Assembly: GCA_019753375.1 (NCBI GenBank) | Contig: JAIELC010000039.1 | Location: 1 to 58,509 of the forward strand | Source: Sphingomonas sp. | GTDB lineage: Bacteria > Pseudomonadota > Alphaproteobacteria > Sphingomonadales > Sphingomonadaceae | Reading direction: 5' to 3' | Length of the DNA: 58,509 nucleotides | In this document: piece after piece, positions 9,478 to 18,491 of the stretch | Numbering within the stretch: the stretch's first letter is position 1 | Layout: each line of letters begins with the position of its first letter | Position numbers and translations under genes: made by a program | The notes under the pieces: model-generated | Database searches by the model: none | What the model was told of the DNA's origin: nothing | Seen by the model: only the letters and a program-made list of their open reading frames with translations

Positions 9478-9869
9478 AGCTGCCGCCCTATGCCGAAATG
9501 CTCGGTCTTGGTCTTCAGCACAGCGCCGACGGTCGCCCGTTGCTGGTCATGCCCTTTGCCCACGCTGTTGTCGGCCGACCCGGTTTTTTGCACGGCGGCG
9601 CGATCAGCGGTCTGATTGAAGTCGCCGCAATTGCCGCGCTGCGCCAGGCGTTGGAGGCCGAGGGTGGCGGCCGGATCAAACCGATCAACGTCACGGTCGA
9701 TTTTATGCGCGGCGGCCGCGATCACGATACCTTTGCCCAGGGTACGATCACCCGGCTGGGCAAGCGCGTCGCCAATGTCGACGCCATTGCCTGGCAGGAT
9801 GATCCCGCCAAGCCGATTGCCCGGGCGCGCATGAATTACCTGATCGTGCGGCCCGCCAGCGATGATTAG
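9474..9869 (+). CDS. PaaI-family hotdog thioesterase (second of a pair)
   Basis: A 131-residue hotdog protein with the canonical FLHGGAISGLIEVAA segment (about residues 37-51) and the strand pair INVTVDFMRGG. The HGG plus following acidic residue is the usual acyl-CoA thioesterase signature. The start is GTG, overlapping the stop of the preceding gene by four bases (GTGA). The protein is a paralogue of its neighbour, which lacks the HGG motif, so this copy is more likely the catalytic one. Its stop overlaps the stop of the convergent sugar dehydrogenase gene. Confidence 0.85.
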   Translation: MKLPPYAEMLGLGLQHSADGRPLLVMPFAHAVVGRPGFLHGGAISGLIEVAAIAALRQALEAEGGGRIKPINVTVDFMRGGRDHDTFAQGTITRLGKRVANVDAIAWQDDPAKPIARARMNYLIVRPASDD

Positions 9870-11050
9870 GTTCGCGGCGTAAGCCGCACCAGATCGCCGC
9901 CATCCTGCAGCAGCCAGATCGCCCCGTCAGGGGCCTGCGCGACGTCGCGGATACGGTCCCCCATCGACCATTGGTTGACGATTTGCGCCCGGTCGCCCGT
10001 GACGGCAACGCGGATCAGAGCTTCACCCGACAGGGCACCGATCAGCAAATTGCCTCGGTAGGCCGGGAACATCGCGCCGTCATATCGGATCATACCGCCC
10101 GGAGAGATGGACGGATTCCACCACAATCGGGGGGCTTCCAGATCGGGCCGGCTGGGGTGATCGGGGATGGGCTGGCCCGAATAATTGTCGCCGTTGGACA
10201 CGATCGGCCAGCCATAATTTCGCCCCGGCAGGATAAGGTTCAGCTCATCGCCGCCGCGCGGCCCCATTTCCTCGGCCCACAAACGGCCATCGGCGGCGAA
10301 CACCATCCCATATGGATTGCGGTGGCCCGTCGACCAGGTCATCGCCCGGACTCCTCCGGCCTTGTATGCAGGGTTGCCTCGCCATGCCTTGCCATCCAGC
10401 GTCAGCCGAAGAATTTTTCCCAATGCCTGATCGGGGTCTTGCGCGGGGGTAAAACGCTGGCGCTCCCCGCTCGACAGGAACAGCGATTGTCCGTCGGGTG
10501 CGAAAAGAATATTGGCGCCGAACTGCCCGCCAGGCCCGTCGCCGCCGGATCGCCAGATCACGCGGAGGTCCGCCAGCGACGCCTGAACAGGGCATGGCGC
10601 ATGGACGCACGTTACCGGCCGAATCAACAATGTCGCGCGCGCCAAAGCCAGGGCGGCACCTCCACGGCCACGTTCCGAATAGCTCAGGTAAATGGTGTGG
10701 CTCGCCGCATAATCGGGGGCCGGCGCGACATCCAGCAGGCCACCCTGATTGACATAGGCAACCGTTGGAACGCCGGCGACGGTAGCAAGAGTTCCGTCAG
10801 CCTGGCGCAGTTTCAGGCGCCCCGCTTTTTCGGTGACCAACGCGCCGCCGCCGGGCAGGAAGGCAATCGCGAAGGGATCGTCAAAATGCGCAAGCCGGGT
10901 GACGGCAAAGGGTGACGGGGTTGGGTTGATATTGGCGCGACCCGTTGTGGCGGGCACGTTGGGCACGGTTGCGGTCGGGGCATTGCGGGGCACCGATTGC
11001 GCCGAACAGGCAGTGCCGACCAGCAATAACCCGAACCATGGCCAGCGCAT
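9866..11050 (-). CDS. PQQ-dependent sugar dehydrogenase-like periplasmic (lipo)protein
   Basis: A 394-residue protein of the soluble aldose sugar dehydrogenase (Asd/Gdh-B-like) beta-propeller family. The N terminus is a signal sequence ending VGTAC, so it may be a lipoprotein, although the lipobox is not ideal. Family landmarks are PFAIAFLPGGGALVTEK, VNQGGLLDVAPAPDY, DGPGGQFGANILFAPDG, TGHRNPYGMVF, LWAEEMGPRGGDELNLI and GRNYGWPIVSNGDNY, which contribute to PQQ, calcium and substrate binding. It would oxidise sugars in the periplasm and pass electrons to the respiratory chain. No PQQ synthesis genes are in the window, so the cofactor source is unknown. It is a single-gene unit. Confidence 0.88.
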   Translation of the reverse strand: MRWPWFGLLLVGTACSAQSVPRNAPTATVPNVPATTGRANINPTPSPFAVTRLAHFDDPFAIAFLPGGGALVTEKAGRLKLRQADGTLATVAGVPTVAYVNQGGLLDVAPAPDYAASHTIYLSYSERGRGGAALALARATLLIRPVTCVHAPCPVQASLADLRVIWRSGGDGPGGQFGANILFAPDGQSLFLSSGERQRFTPAQDPDQALGKILRLTLDGKAWRGNPAYKAGGVRAMTWSTGHRNPYGMVFAADGRLWAEEMGPRGGDELNLILPGRNYGWPIVSNGDNYSGQPIPDHPSRPDLEAPRLWWNPSISPGGMIRYDGAMFPAYRGNLLIGALSGEALIRVAVTGDRAQIVNQWSMGDRIRDVAQAPDGAIWLLQDGGDLVRLTPRT

Positions 11051-11175
11051 CCCGATCTCCTACCTTGAACTGATGTTGCTCGCTGGCATGGCGGCGATGG
11101 CCTTGCAGCTTGCTTAATCCTCGCCGTCAGCCTATACCCAATCCGTGCTTTCTCTACATCGGTAACGTTGCGGAG

Positions 11176-11196
11176 GTCGGACCCACCGGGCCCGAC
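11176..11196 (+). promoter_or_regulatory. Hairpin in the leader of the rimP-nusA operon
   Basis: A nine-position stem (GTCGG, A/C mismatch, CCC against GGG and CCGAC) with a three-base loop, lying 31 bases upstream of the preferred rimP start. It is followed by GGCGCG rather than a T run, so it is not an obvious intrinsic terminator. NusA operons are autoregulated in other bacteria, and this stem is the only strong structure in the leader. The regulatory role is inferred. Confidence 0.4.
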
Positions 11197-11227
11197 GGCG
11201 CGTAAACCTGTGCAATGGACATGGCAA

Positions 11228-11782
11228 TTGGCCGAGCTGATCGAAACCCTGACCAAGCTGATCGAGCCCGAGGCGCGTGCGCTGGGCTTTGATCTGGTGC
11301 GCGTCAAACTGTTCGGCGGCGCGGGCGATCTGACGCTGCAGGTCATGGCCGAGCGGCCCGATACGCGCCAGCTGACGATTGATGATTGCGCCGATCTGTC
11401 GCGGCGCGTTTCTGAACTATTCGATGCGCTGGAGGAAGCCGGGCGCGATCCGATCAATGAGGCGTACCGGCTGGAAGTCAGTTCGCCTGGTATCGATCGC
11501 CCGCTGACCCGTATTGCCGATTTTCGCGATTTTGCGGGCCATGAAGCGCGCATCCACCTGACCGCGCCGATCGACAACCGCAAGCAATTGACGGGCATTC
11601 TGATCGGCGTCGAAGGCGACCGGATTACCATCGACGTGAAAAAGCACGCCCAGATGACGATCGGTTTTGATCAGGTCGCCGATGCCAAATTATTGTTTAC
11701 CGACAAATTACTTGCTGCGACCGCCCCGTTATCGACGGCCGGAGCAGACGAACTAGAACCCGACACCGAAGAACAGGACTGA
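11228..11782 (+). CDS. rimP: Ribosome maturation factor RimP
   Basis: A 184-residue protein needed for 30S subunit maturation. The RimP signature is clear: LIEPEARALGFDLVRVKLFG, LTIDDCADLSRRVSELFDAL, YRLEVSSPGIDRPL and a C-terminal SH3-like domain (GILIGVEGDRITIDV). The start is uncertain. The frame is open with TTG at 11168, GTG at 11210 and TTG at 11228, and no ATG. TTG at 11228 (translated MAELIETLTKLIEPEA) best fits the family N terminus and leaves the leader hairpin untranslated. The gene is first in the rimP-nusA-ylxR-infB operon, four bases before nusA. Confidence 0.92.
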   Translation: MAELIETLTKLIEPEARALGFDLVRVKLFGGAGDLTLQVMAERPDTRQLTIDDCADLSRRVSELFDALEEAGRDPINEAYRLEVSSPGIDRPLTRIADFRDFAGHEARIHLTAPIDNRKQLTGILIGVEGDRITIDVKKHAQMTIGFDQVADAKLLFTDKLLAATAPLSTAGADELEPDTEEQD

Positions 11783-11786
11783 TACC

Positions 11787-13406
11787 ATGGCTACTGCATC
11801 CGGCACCTCTGCCGTTTCCGCGAACAAGGCTGAGCTGATTGCGATCGCCGATGCGGTCGCGAAGGAAAAGCTGATCGATCGCGCGATCGTGATCGAAGCG
11901 ATGGAAGACGCGATCCAGCGCGCCGCGCGGGCGCGTTACGGCGCCGAAAATGACATTCGTGCCAAACTCGACCCGCAATCGGGTGATCTTCGCTTGTGGC
12001 GTGTCGTCGAAGTGGTTGACGCGGTTGACGATTATTTCAAGCAGGTCAGCGTCAAGGATTCGCAGAAGCTGCAGCCGGGGGCCGTGGTCGGCGACTATAT
12101 CGTCGATCCGCTACCCCCCATCGAATTCGGGCGCATTGCCGCGCAGGCCGCCAAGCAGGTGATTTTCCAAAAGGTCCGCGATGCCGAGCGCGAGCGCCAG
12201 TTTGAGGAATTCAAGGATCGCGTGGGTGAAATCATCACGGGCGTCGTCAAGCGCGTCGAATTTGGCCATGTCGTTGTTGATCTGGGCCGCGCCGAGGGCG
12301 TGATCCGTCGCGACGCGCAAATTCCGCGCGAAGTAGTACGCGTCAACGATCGCATCCGCAGCCTGATTTTGAATGTCCGCCGCGAAAACCGCGGACCGCA
12401 GATTTTCCTCAGCCGCGCGCATCCCGATTTCATGAAAAAGCTGTTCGCGCAGGAAGTGCCGGAAATCTATGACGGCATCATCGAAATCAAGGCCGCCGCG
12501 CGTGACCCCGGCAGCCGCGCCAAGATTGGCGTGATCAGCCATGACGGCTCGATTGATCCCGTCGGCGCCTGCGTCGGCATGAAGGGCAGCCGCGTCCAGG
12601 CCGTTGTGCAGGAAATGCAGGGCGAAAAGATCGACATCATTCCGTGGTCACCCGACACCGCTACCTTCGTCGTCAACGCGCTGCAGCCTGCTTCGGTCAG
12701 CCGCGTTGTGATCGATGAGGAAGAAGACCGCATCGAAGTCGTCGTTCCCGACGACCAGCTGTCGCTCGCGATCGGTCGTCGCGGCCAGAATGTCCGGCTT
12801 GCCAGTCAGCTGACCGGTAAGGCCATCGACATCCTGACCGAAGCCGACGCGTCGGAAAAGCGCCAGAAGGAATTCGTCGAGCGTTCGGAAATGTTCCAGA
12901 ACGAGCTCGACGTCGACGAAACACTGGCACAGTTGCTGGTCGCCGAAGGCTTTGGCGCGCTGGAAGAAGTTGCCTATGTCGAAGTCGATGAAATTGCCTC
13001 AATCGAAGGCTTTGACGAAGACCTGGCCGCTGAGTTGCAGAGCCGCGCGACCGAGGCGCTTGAACGTCGTGAGGAAGCCAATCGGACACTGCGCCGCGAG
13101 TTGGGCGTATCGGACGAGCTGGCGGGCATGCCGCACCTGACCGAAGCCATGCTGGTGACGCTGGGTAAGGCGGGCATCAAGACGCTGGATGATCTTGCCG
13201 ATCTGGCAACCGATGAACTGATCCAGAAGAAGCGTCAGGAACCACGCCGTCGGGCCGAATCGGACGCAAAGCGATCCGACGGTCGGACCGAGGACCGGGG
13301 CGGCATTCTGGCCGAATATGGCCTGAACGAAGATCAGGGCAACGAGATCATCATGGCAGCACGTGCCCACTGGTTTGCCGACGAAGAAGCGGGTACCGAC
13401 GCCTGA
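11787..13406 (+). CDS. nusA: Transcription termination/antitermination protein NusA
   Basis: A 539-residue protein that binds RNA polymerase and nascent RNA, promoting pausing, termination and rRNA antitermination. The N-terminal domain is about residues 1-130. The S1 domain includes [22 protein letters not shown]. The two KH domains follow ([17 protein letters not shown] and [16 protein letters not shown]). A C-terminal part contains two helix-hairpin-helix acidic repeats ([30 protein letters not shown]), typical of proteobacterial NusA. It follows rimP by four bases, the canonical order. Confidence 0.97.
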   Translation: MATASGTSAVSANKAELIAIADAVAKEKLIDRAIVIEAMEDAIQRAARARYGAENDIRAKLDPQSGDLRLWRVVEVVDAVDDYFKQVSVKDSQKLQPGAVVGDYIVDPLPPIEFGRIAAQAAKQVIFQKVRDAERERQFEEFKDRVGEIITGVVKRVEFGHVVVDLGRAEGVIRRDAQIPREVVRVNDRIRSLILNVRRENRGPQIFLSRAHPDFMKKLFAQEVPEIYDGIIEIKAAARDPGSRAKIGVISHDGSIDPVGACVGMKGSRVQAVVQEMQGEKIDIIPWSPDTATFVVNALQPASVSRVVIDEEEDRIEVVVPDDQLSLAIGRRGQNVRLASQLTGKAIDILTEADASEKRQKEFVERSEMFQNELDVDETLAQLLVAEGFGALEEVAYVEVDEIASIEGFDEDLAAELQSRATEALERREEANRTLRRELGVSDELAGMPHLTEAMLVTLGKAGIKTLDDLADLATDELIQKKRQEPRRRAESDAKRSDGRTEDRGGILAEYGLNEDQGNEIIMAARAHWFADEEAGTDA

Positions 13407-13506
13407 TGCGTTATGCCGCAATATTGTTAACGCCCCCGAGGGAGGACGCGCATGCGGTTCCCTCACAATGAGGCGCTAGGCTCCGTCAGGATCGGAGGAC
13501 GGCCCC

Positions 13507-14235
13507 TTGCCAACAATGGCAGGGCGGAAGGGGAAAGCCGTGGCTGACCCCATCCGCACCTGCGTGCTTGCCCGCGAAGAAGCCCCTCGCGACGGGTTGA
13601 TCCGGCTTGCGCTGGCGCCCGACGGTACCGTCTTGCCCGATATTCGGGCGAAGGCACCGGGCCGCGGCGCCTGGATCGGCGTGACGCGCGCCGAGCTGGA
13701 AGCCGCGATCAGCAAGGGCAAGCTGAAAGGCGCGCTCGGCCGGGCGTTTAAGACCAATGCTATCAACATACCCGCCGAGTTGCCTGACCTGATCGCAAAG
13801 GCGCTGGAACGGCTCGTGCTGGATCGGCTCGGGCTGGAATCGCGGGCCGGAACGCTGCTGACCGGGTCTGATCGGATCGCCGAAAACGCTCGCGCGGGCA
13901 ATGTCCACCTGCTGCTCCACGCCAGCGATGCCAGCGAGGATGGCAACCGCAAGCTCGATCAGGCGTGGCGCGTTGGGAGTGACCAGGAGGGCAGCGGGCT
14001 GCGCGGTCTGGTCCTGCCCGTGGACCGTACTATATTGTCCGTGGCGCTGGGGCGCGAAAACGTGGTACATATTGGCTTGACCGACCGCGGTGCCGCCCGG
14101 CGCTTGCGGGAGGCGCTGGACCGCTGGCTGCATTTTACCGGACCTGCGCAGGATGGAGAGCCTTGCGAAACCGCCTCGCAGGGCGCATCCGCATTTGAAA
14201 ATTCCGACCCGGTTTCGGCCGGCACGATTATCTGA
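13507..14235 (+). CDS. YlxR-type RNA-binding protein fused to an L7Ae-like domain
   Basis: A 242-residue protein encoded between nusA and infB, where alphaproteobacteria keep a YlxR (DUF448) gene. Residues about 14-90 show the YlxR pattern RTCVLAREEAPRDGLIRLA...GRGAWIGVTRAELEAA (family motif GRGAY/WxC altered). Residues about 105-185 resemble the L7Ae/L30e fold with a gapped LLLHASDASEDGNRKLD. The role in RNA binding is family knowledge. The start is taken as TTG at 13507 because GGAGG lies eight bases upstream; an ATG at 13516 has no comparably placed ribosome-binding site. The last residues are followed after five bases by infB. Confidence 0.85.
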   Translation: MPTMAGRKGKAVADPIRTCVLAREEAPRDGLIRLALAPDGTVLPDIRAKAPGRGAWIGVTRAELEAAISKGKLKGALGRAFKTNAINIPAELPDLIAKALERLVLDRLGLESRAGTLLTGSDRIAENARAGNVHLLLHASDASEDGNRKLDQAWRVGSDQEGSGLRGLVLPVDRTILSVALGRENVVHIGLTDRGAARRLREALDRWLHFTGPAQDGEPCETASQGASAFENSDPVSAGTII

Positions 14236-14240
14236 GGACT

Positions 14241-16892
14241 TTGAGCGACCTGATGAGTGATATCGACAACGACAAGCCGAAACTGGGGATGCGCGCGCCG
14301 CTGGGCCTGAAGCGCACGGTGGAGACCGGGCAGGTGAAGCAGAGCTTCAGCCATGGCCGATCGAACACCGTGGTGGTCGAGGTGAAGCGCCGTCGCGTGC
14401 TGGGCCCCGGTGGCGCTGCTGCCGAGACACCCGTTCAGGATGTTCCGGTGCCAGCGCCCGCGCCGGCACCCCAGGCGCGCGCGCCAGAACCACAACGCGC
14501 GCCGGCACCGATCAAGCCGACCGGCGATTCGTTGCTGACACGCCAGGAGCTCCAGGCAAAGCTGCTGCGCGAAGCCGATGAGTCGCGGATGCATGCGCTT
14601 GAAGAAGCACGTCGCCGCGAGGAGCGCGAAAAGCAGGAAGCCGCCGAGGAAGAAAAACGCCGCGCCGAGGAAGCGCGCAAGGCAAGCAAGGCTGTACCAG
14701 CTGAGCCGGTCGTGGAGCCAACCCCTGCACTAGCCCCCGAACCGCCCGCCGCAGTGGCTGCGCCGCCGGAACCAACCGAGCCCGCTGCGCTGGCGCTTGA
14801 TCCGGACATGCCCGCACCGCGTCGGTTCACGCCGGTAGCGCGGCCGGATCGTCCTGCCCCTGCGCCGGCGCGTCGGCCTGAACCCAATCTTGCCGCACCC
14901 GCATCGGCCGGTGCGCCATCGCCGTCCAAGCGCCCTGCGCCGGTGTCCGAAGCCCCGTCACGCCCAGCGCGCGATCGCAAGGGACAGGATGATCGCCGTC
15001 AGTCGGGCAAGTTAACGGTCAACCGGGCCCTTAACGATGACGGCGGCGCCCGGGCGCGCTCGCTCGCCGCCCTGAAGCGGGCACGCGAAAAGGAACATCG
15101 CCGGATGGGCGGCCCGCGCGAGGCGCAGGCCAAGCAGGTCCGTGATGTTGCTGTTCCCGAAACGATTACGGTCCAGGAACTCGCCAACCGCATGGCCGAA
15201 AAGGGCGCGGATCTGGTCAAGGCGTTGTTCAAGATGGGCATGCCCGTCACGCTCACGCAGACGATCGATCAGGACACCGCCGAATTGCTGGTAACCGAAT
15301 TCGGCCATAACATTGTGCGCGTTTCAGACAGCGATATCGATCTGGCGCTGGACACGACCGAGGACCCTGCCGATGCGCTGCAACCGCGGCCGCCGGTGGT
15401 AACAATCATGGGCCATGTCGATCACGGCAAAACCAGCCTGCTCGATGCTTTGCGCGGTACCTCGGTGGTGTCGGGCGAAGCCGGCGGTATCACCCAGCAT
15501 ATCGGCGCCTATCAGGTGACGCTGAAGGACAAGTCGCACGTCACCTTCCTTGATACGCCGGGCCACGAAGCCTTTTCGGAAATGCGCGCGCGTGGCGCGA
15601 ATGTAACCGACATCGTCGTGATCGTGGTGGCCGCCGATGACGGGCTGAAGCCGCAGACGATCGAGGCGATCAGCCATACCAAGGCAGCCGGCGTGCCGAT
15701 GATCGTGGCGATCAACAAGATCGACAAGCCCGAAGCCAATGCGCAAAAGGTGCGCGAGGCTTTGCTGCAATACGATGTGATCGTTGAGGAAATGTCGGGC
15801 GATGTTCAGGACGTGGAGGTGTCCGCGCTGAAGAAGACCGGGCTCGACCAGCTGATCGAAAAGATTCAGCTCCAGGCCGAACTGATGGAGCTGAAAGCCA
15901 ATCCCGACCGGATGGCCGAGGGCACCGTGATCGAGGCCAAGCTCGACAAGGGCCGTGGTCCTCTTGCGACGATTTTGGTCAATCGCGGAACGCTGAAGGT
16001 TGGCGATATTTTTGTCGTCGGCGCTGAAAGCGGCCGCGTACGCGCGCTGATCAACGATAAGGGTCAGCAAATCAAGGAAGCCGGTCCGTCGATGCCGGTC
16101 GAAGTGCTGGGCCTGTCGGGCGTGCCATCGGCGGGTGATCCGCTGCAGGTCGTCGAGAATGAAGCACGCGCTCGCGAAGTCGCTGAATATCGCCAGGGCG
16201 TGATCACCAGCAAGCGAACGACATCGACCCCGGCGAGCCTCGAATCGATGTTCTCCGCCCTGAAAGAAAAGCAGGCGATCGAATATCCGCTCGTGGTCAA
16301 GGCCGACACGCAGGGATCGGTCGAAGCCATTGTCAGTTCGATCAACAAGATCAGCACCGACGACATCAAGGCGCGCGTGCTGCATTCGGGCGTGGGTGGC
16401 ATCACCGAAAGCGATGTGACGCTGGCCGGGGCGTCGGGCGCCCCGATCATCGGCTTCAACGTCCGCGCCAATGCCAAGGCGCGCGAAATCGCCGAACGGC
16501 AAAAAGTCGCGTTGAAATATTACGACGTGATTTATGATCTGATCGACGAGATCCGCGCGGGCATGGCAGGCGAACTGGGCCCCGAAGCGTTCGAAACCGT
16601 GGTTGGCCGCGCCGAAATCCGCGAGGTTTTCTCCGCTGGCAAACATGGCAAAGCCGCTGGTCTGCTGGTCACCGACGGCACCATCCGCAAGGCGCTCAAG
16701 GCGCGTATCACGCGGGCAGATGTCATCATCTACCAGGGCGAAATCGCCAGCTTGCGGCGCTTCAAGGACGATGTCGCAGAGGTCCGCGCGGGGCTCGAAT
16801 GCGGTGTTACGTTCACGCAGAACTTTACCGACATCAAACCCGGCGACTTCCTCGAAACCTTCGAGGTCGAACTGCGCGAACGGACGCTCTAG
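14241..16892 (+). CDS. infB: Translation initiation factor IF-2
   Basis: An 883-residue GTPase that delivers fMet-tRNA to the 30S subunit. The N-terminal 270 residues are a low-complexity Ala/Pro/Glu/Arg region with a coiled-coil stretch rich in [23 protein letters not shown] heptads. An IF2_N domain follows ([21 protein letters not shown]), then the G domain with [17 protein letters not shown] and NKID, and domains II-IV. The start codon is TTG at 14241 with a second in-frame ATG four codons on. The stop TAG overlaps the GTG of the next gene by one base. Confidence 0.97.
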   Translation: MSDLMSDIDNDKPKLGMRAPLGLKRTVETGQVKQSFSHGRSNTVVVEVKRRRVLGPGGAAAETPVQDVPVPAPAPAPQARAPEPQRAPAPIKPTGDSLLTRQELQAKLLREADESRMHALEEARRREEREKQEAAEEEKRRAEEARKASKAVPAEPVVEPTPALAPEPPAAVAAPPEPTEPAALALDPDMPAPRRFTPVARPDRPAPAPARRPEPNLAAPASAGAPSPSKRPAPVSEAPSRPARDRKGQDDRRQSGKLTVNRALNDDGGARARSLAALKRAREKEHRRMGGPREAQAKQVRDVAVPETITVQELANRMAEKGADLVKALFKMGMPVTLTQTIDQDTAELLVTEFGHNIVRVSDSDIDLALDTTEDPADALQPRPPVVTIMGHVDHGKTSLLDALRGTSVVSGEAGGITQHIGAYQVTLKDKSHVTFLDTPGHEAFSEMRARGANVTDIVVIVVAADDGLKPQTIEAISHTKAAGVPMIVAINKIDKPEANAQKVREALLQYDVIVEEMSGDVQDVEVSALKKTGLDQLIEKIQLQAELMELKANPDRMAEGTVIEAKLDKGRGPLATILVNRGTLKVGDIFVVGAESGRVRALINDKGQQIKEAGPSMPVEVLGLSGVPSAGDPLQVVENEARAREVAEYRQGVITSKRTTSTPASLESMFSALKEKQAIEYPLVVKADTQGSVEAIVSSINKISTDDIKARVLHSGVGGITESDVTLAGASGAPIIGFNVRANAKAREIAERQKVALKYYDVIYDLIDEIRAGMAGELGPEAFETVVGRAEIREVFSAGKHGKAAGLLVTDGTIRKALKARITRADVIIYQGEIASLRRFKDDVAEVRAGLECGVTFTQNFTDIKPGDFLETFEVELRERTL

Positions 16893-17404
16893 TGATATCT
16901 GCCGAATTGATCGAGACGCGTCTCAGTCAACAATTTATTCCATCCGAGCAGACCGGAAATTACGAATTTCACTATTCAGCATTGCTGGAGTGGTTCCAAT
17001 GTGTTGGAAGAAATTGGACGCCAAACAAGGTAATGCTTGGGTGCCTTGCAGTTTATGGCTGGATGCCAAGAATCTTGGAGGTACGGAAAGCGCCTGAACG
17101 TTGTTTGTCCAATCGTGCGGCTGAAAACGTGGCTTTCAGACTAAATAGCGGGGTTATCGATATTGACCCGCCCTTTGTTAACGAATCAGTGGTCGGAACG
17201 TCAAAATTTCTTCATTTTTGGAACCCCCAAGAATTTCCCATCTGGGATAGTCGGGTGAGACGGACCCTGCTACGCGATGCTCCTCTAGGAGATCCGATTG
17301 AAGAGTATAATTCGTATCGCGCCGCAATGAAGCAGGCGGCGACGAGGTTGCAACGCGATCTTCGTGATATCGAATATCATCTATTTCAGGTCGGCCTAGT
17401 TTGA
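16892..17404 (+). CDS. Unknown AT-rich gene inserted between infB and rbfA
   Basis: A 170-residue protein I do not recognise with confidence. The GTG at 16892 overlaps the infB stop codon, and its own TGA overlaps the TTG start of rbfA (TTGA). It is therefore built seamlessly into the operon. The frame is open further upstream, but only as a shadow of infB. Base composition is unlike its neighbours: two sampled 60-base stretches (16921-16980 and 17161-17220) are 40% GC. No signal peptide or membrane helix is seen. The centre, [20 protein letters not shown], resembles a motif (K-L-hydrophobic-HF...FPxWDS) I associate with uncharacterised all-helical proteins distantly like HhH-type DNA glycosylases (for example DUF6308-like). 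That link is weak. A defence or stress role is possible but unproven. Confidence 0.75.
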   Translation: MISAELIETRLSQQFIPSEQTGNYEFHYSALLEWFQCVGRNWTPNKVMLGCLAVYGWMPRILEVRKAPERCLSNRAAENVAFRLNSGVIDIDPPFVNESVVGTSKFLHFWNPQEFPIWDSRVRRTLLRDAPLGDPIEEYNSYRAAMKQAATRLQRDLRDIEYHLFQVGLV

Positions 17405-17814
17405 AACTGAACGAAACCCCCGAAACCCGTTCCGTCCGCCTGCTGCGCGTGGGGGAACAGGTGCGGCATGCGTTGTCCGACATTCTGATGCGCGGCGACG
17501 TGCATGACGATGTGCTGGCCAAGACGCACGTCACCGTGACCGAGGTGCGCATGTCCCCCGATCTGCGCCATGCTACTGCCTTTGTGAAGCCGCTGCTCGG
17601 CAAGGACGAGGAGGTGGTGCTGAAGGCGCTGCGCACCAACACAGCCTATCTGCAAAGCGAAGTCGCGCGCCGGGTGAACACCAAATATGCGGCCAAGCTG
17701 AAGTTCCTGGCCGACCAGAGCTTTGACGAAGGCAGCCATATCGACGCCCTGCTCCGCGCACCCCAGGTTGCGCAGGATTTGGGCGATCCTGCTGAGGCCG
17801 ACACGCCCAGCTGA
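17401..17814 (+). CDS. rbfA: Ribosome-binding factor A
   Basis: A 137-residue KH-fold protein that binds the 30S subunit during late 16S rRNA maturation and cold adaptation. Family landmarks are [49 protein letters not shown] and [21 protein letters not shown]. The start is TTG at 17401, overlapping the stop of the unknown gene upstream. In most relatives rbfA directly follows infB, so its translation probably once depended on coupling to infB and now depends on the inserted gene. It is followed two bases later by tdk. Confidence 0.95.
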   Translation: MKLNETPETRSVRLLRVGEQVRHALSDILMRGDVHDDVLAKTHVTVTEVRMSPDLRHATAFVKPLLGKDEEVVLKALRTNTAYLQSEVARRVNTKYAAKLKFLADQSFDEGSHIDALLRAPQVAQDLGDPAEADTPS

Positions 17815-17815
17815 T

Positions 17816-18403
17816 ATGGCCAAGCTCTATTTCTACTACGCCTCGATGAATGCGGGCAAATCGACCAATCTGCTGCAGGCCGATTTCAATTATCGGGAAC
17901 GCGGGATGCGGACGATGCTGTTTACCGCCGCGATCGACACGCGCGGCGAATTCGGGGCGATTGCATCGCGGATCGGCCTGGAGAAGCGGGCGACCGCATT
18001 CGAACCCGAAACCGACATCGCTGCGCTCGTTCTCGCCGCACACGCCGAGGCGCCGGTGGCTTGCGTGCTGGTCGACGAGGCGCAGTTTCTGAGCGAAGGA
18101 CAAGTCACGCAGCTCGCGCGATTGGCGGACATGGCGGGGATTCCGGTGCTCGCTTATGGCCTGCGCACCGATTTTCGTGGCAAGCTGTTCCCCGGCAGCG
18201 CGGCGTTGCTGGCGATCGCCGATAGTCTCGTCGAGCTGAAATCAGTGTGCGAATGCGGGCGCAAGGCGACGATGAACCTGCGCGTCGACGCGCACGGCAT
18301 TGCGGTCGCGGAGGGCGCGCAGACCGAAATCGGCGGTGACGATCGCTATGTCGCCTTGTGCCGCAGGCATTTCATGGAGCGGCTTTCCGCCGCTGAGAGC
18401 TGA
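17816..18403 (+). CDS. tdk: Thymidine kinase (type II)
   Basis: A 195-residue thymidine kinase of the tetrameric bacterial type, phosphorylating thymidine to dTMP in the salvage pathway. The P-loop ASMNAGKST is at residues 9-17, the Walker B segment CVLVDEAQF near residue 85, and a zinc-binding set CECG...CRRH is at the C terminus. The ATG at 17816 is two bases after the rbfA stop; the upstream open frame is a shadow of rbfA. Its place between rbfA and truB is unusual, since those two are usually adjacent. Confidence 0.95.
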   Translation: MAKLYFYYASMNAGKSTNLLQADFNYRERGMRTMLFTAAIDTRGEFGAIASRIGLEKRATAFEPETDIAALVLAAHAEAPVACVLVDEAQFLSEGQVTQLARLADMAGIPVLAYGLRTDFRGKLFPGSAALLAIADSLVELKSVCECGRKATMNLRVDAHGIAVAEGAQTEIGGDDRYVALCRRHFMERLSAAES

Positions 18404-18423
18404 GCGAATGGGTCCGTCCGAAA

Positions 18424-18455
18424 CCGTCATTGCGCGCGCGGCGAAGCAATGACGG
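18424..18455. repeat. Palindromic intergenic repeat (CCGTCATTGC / GCAATGACGG)
   Basis: Perfect ten-base inverted repeat arms separated by 12 bases (GCGCGCGGCGAA) in the 88-base tdk-truB spacer. The sequence type, CGTCATTGCG...CGAAGCAATGACG, is of the REP-like class found scattered between genes in many alphaproteobacteria. It can form a 10-base-pair stem in the transcript. There is no T run, so I do not call it a terminator. Confidence 0.7.
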
Positions 18456-18491
18456 ATTTGATTTGGTCGGGAAAGTGCTAGCGCCTGATCG

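Noticed and set aside
15324..16646. Minus-strand open frame of about 440 codons opposite infB
   Set aside because: Shadow of a certain essential gene; His/Asp/Arg-heavy composition and no family features.
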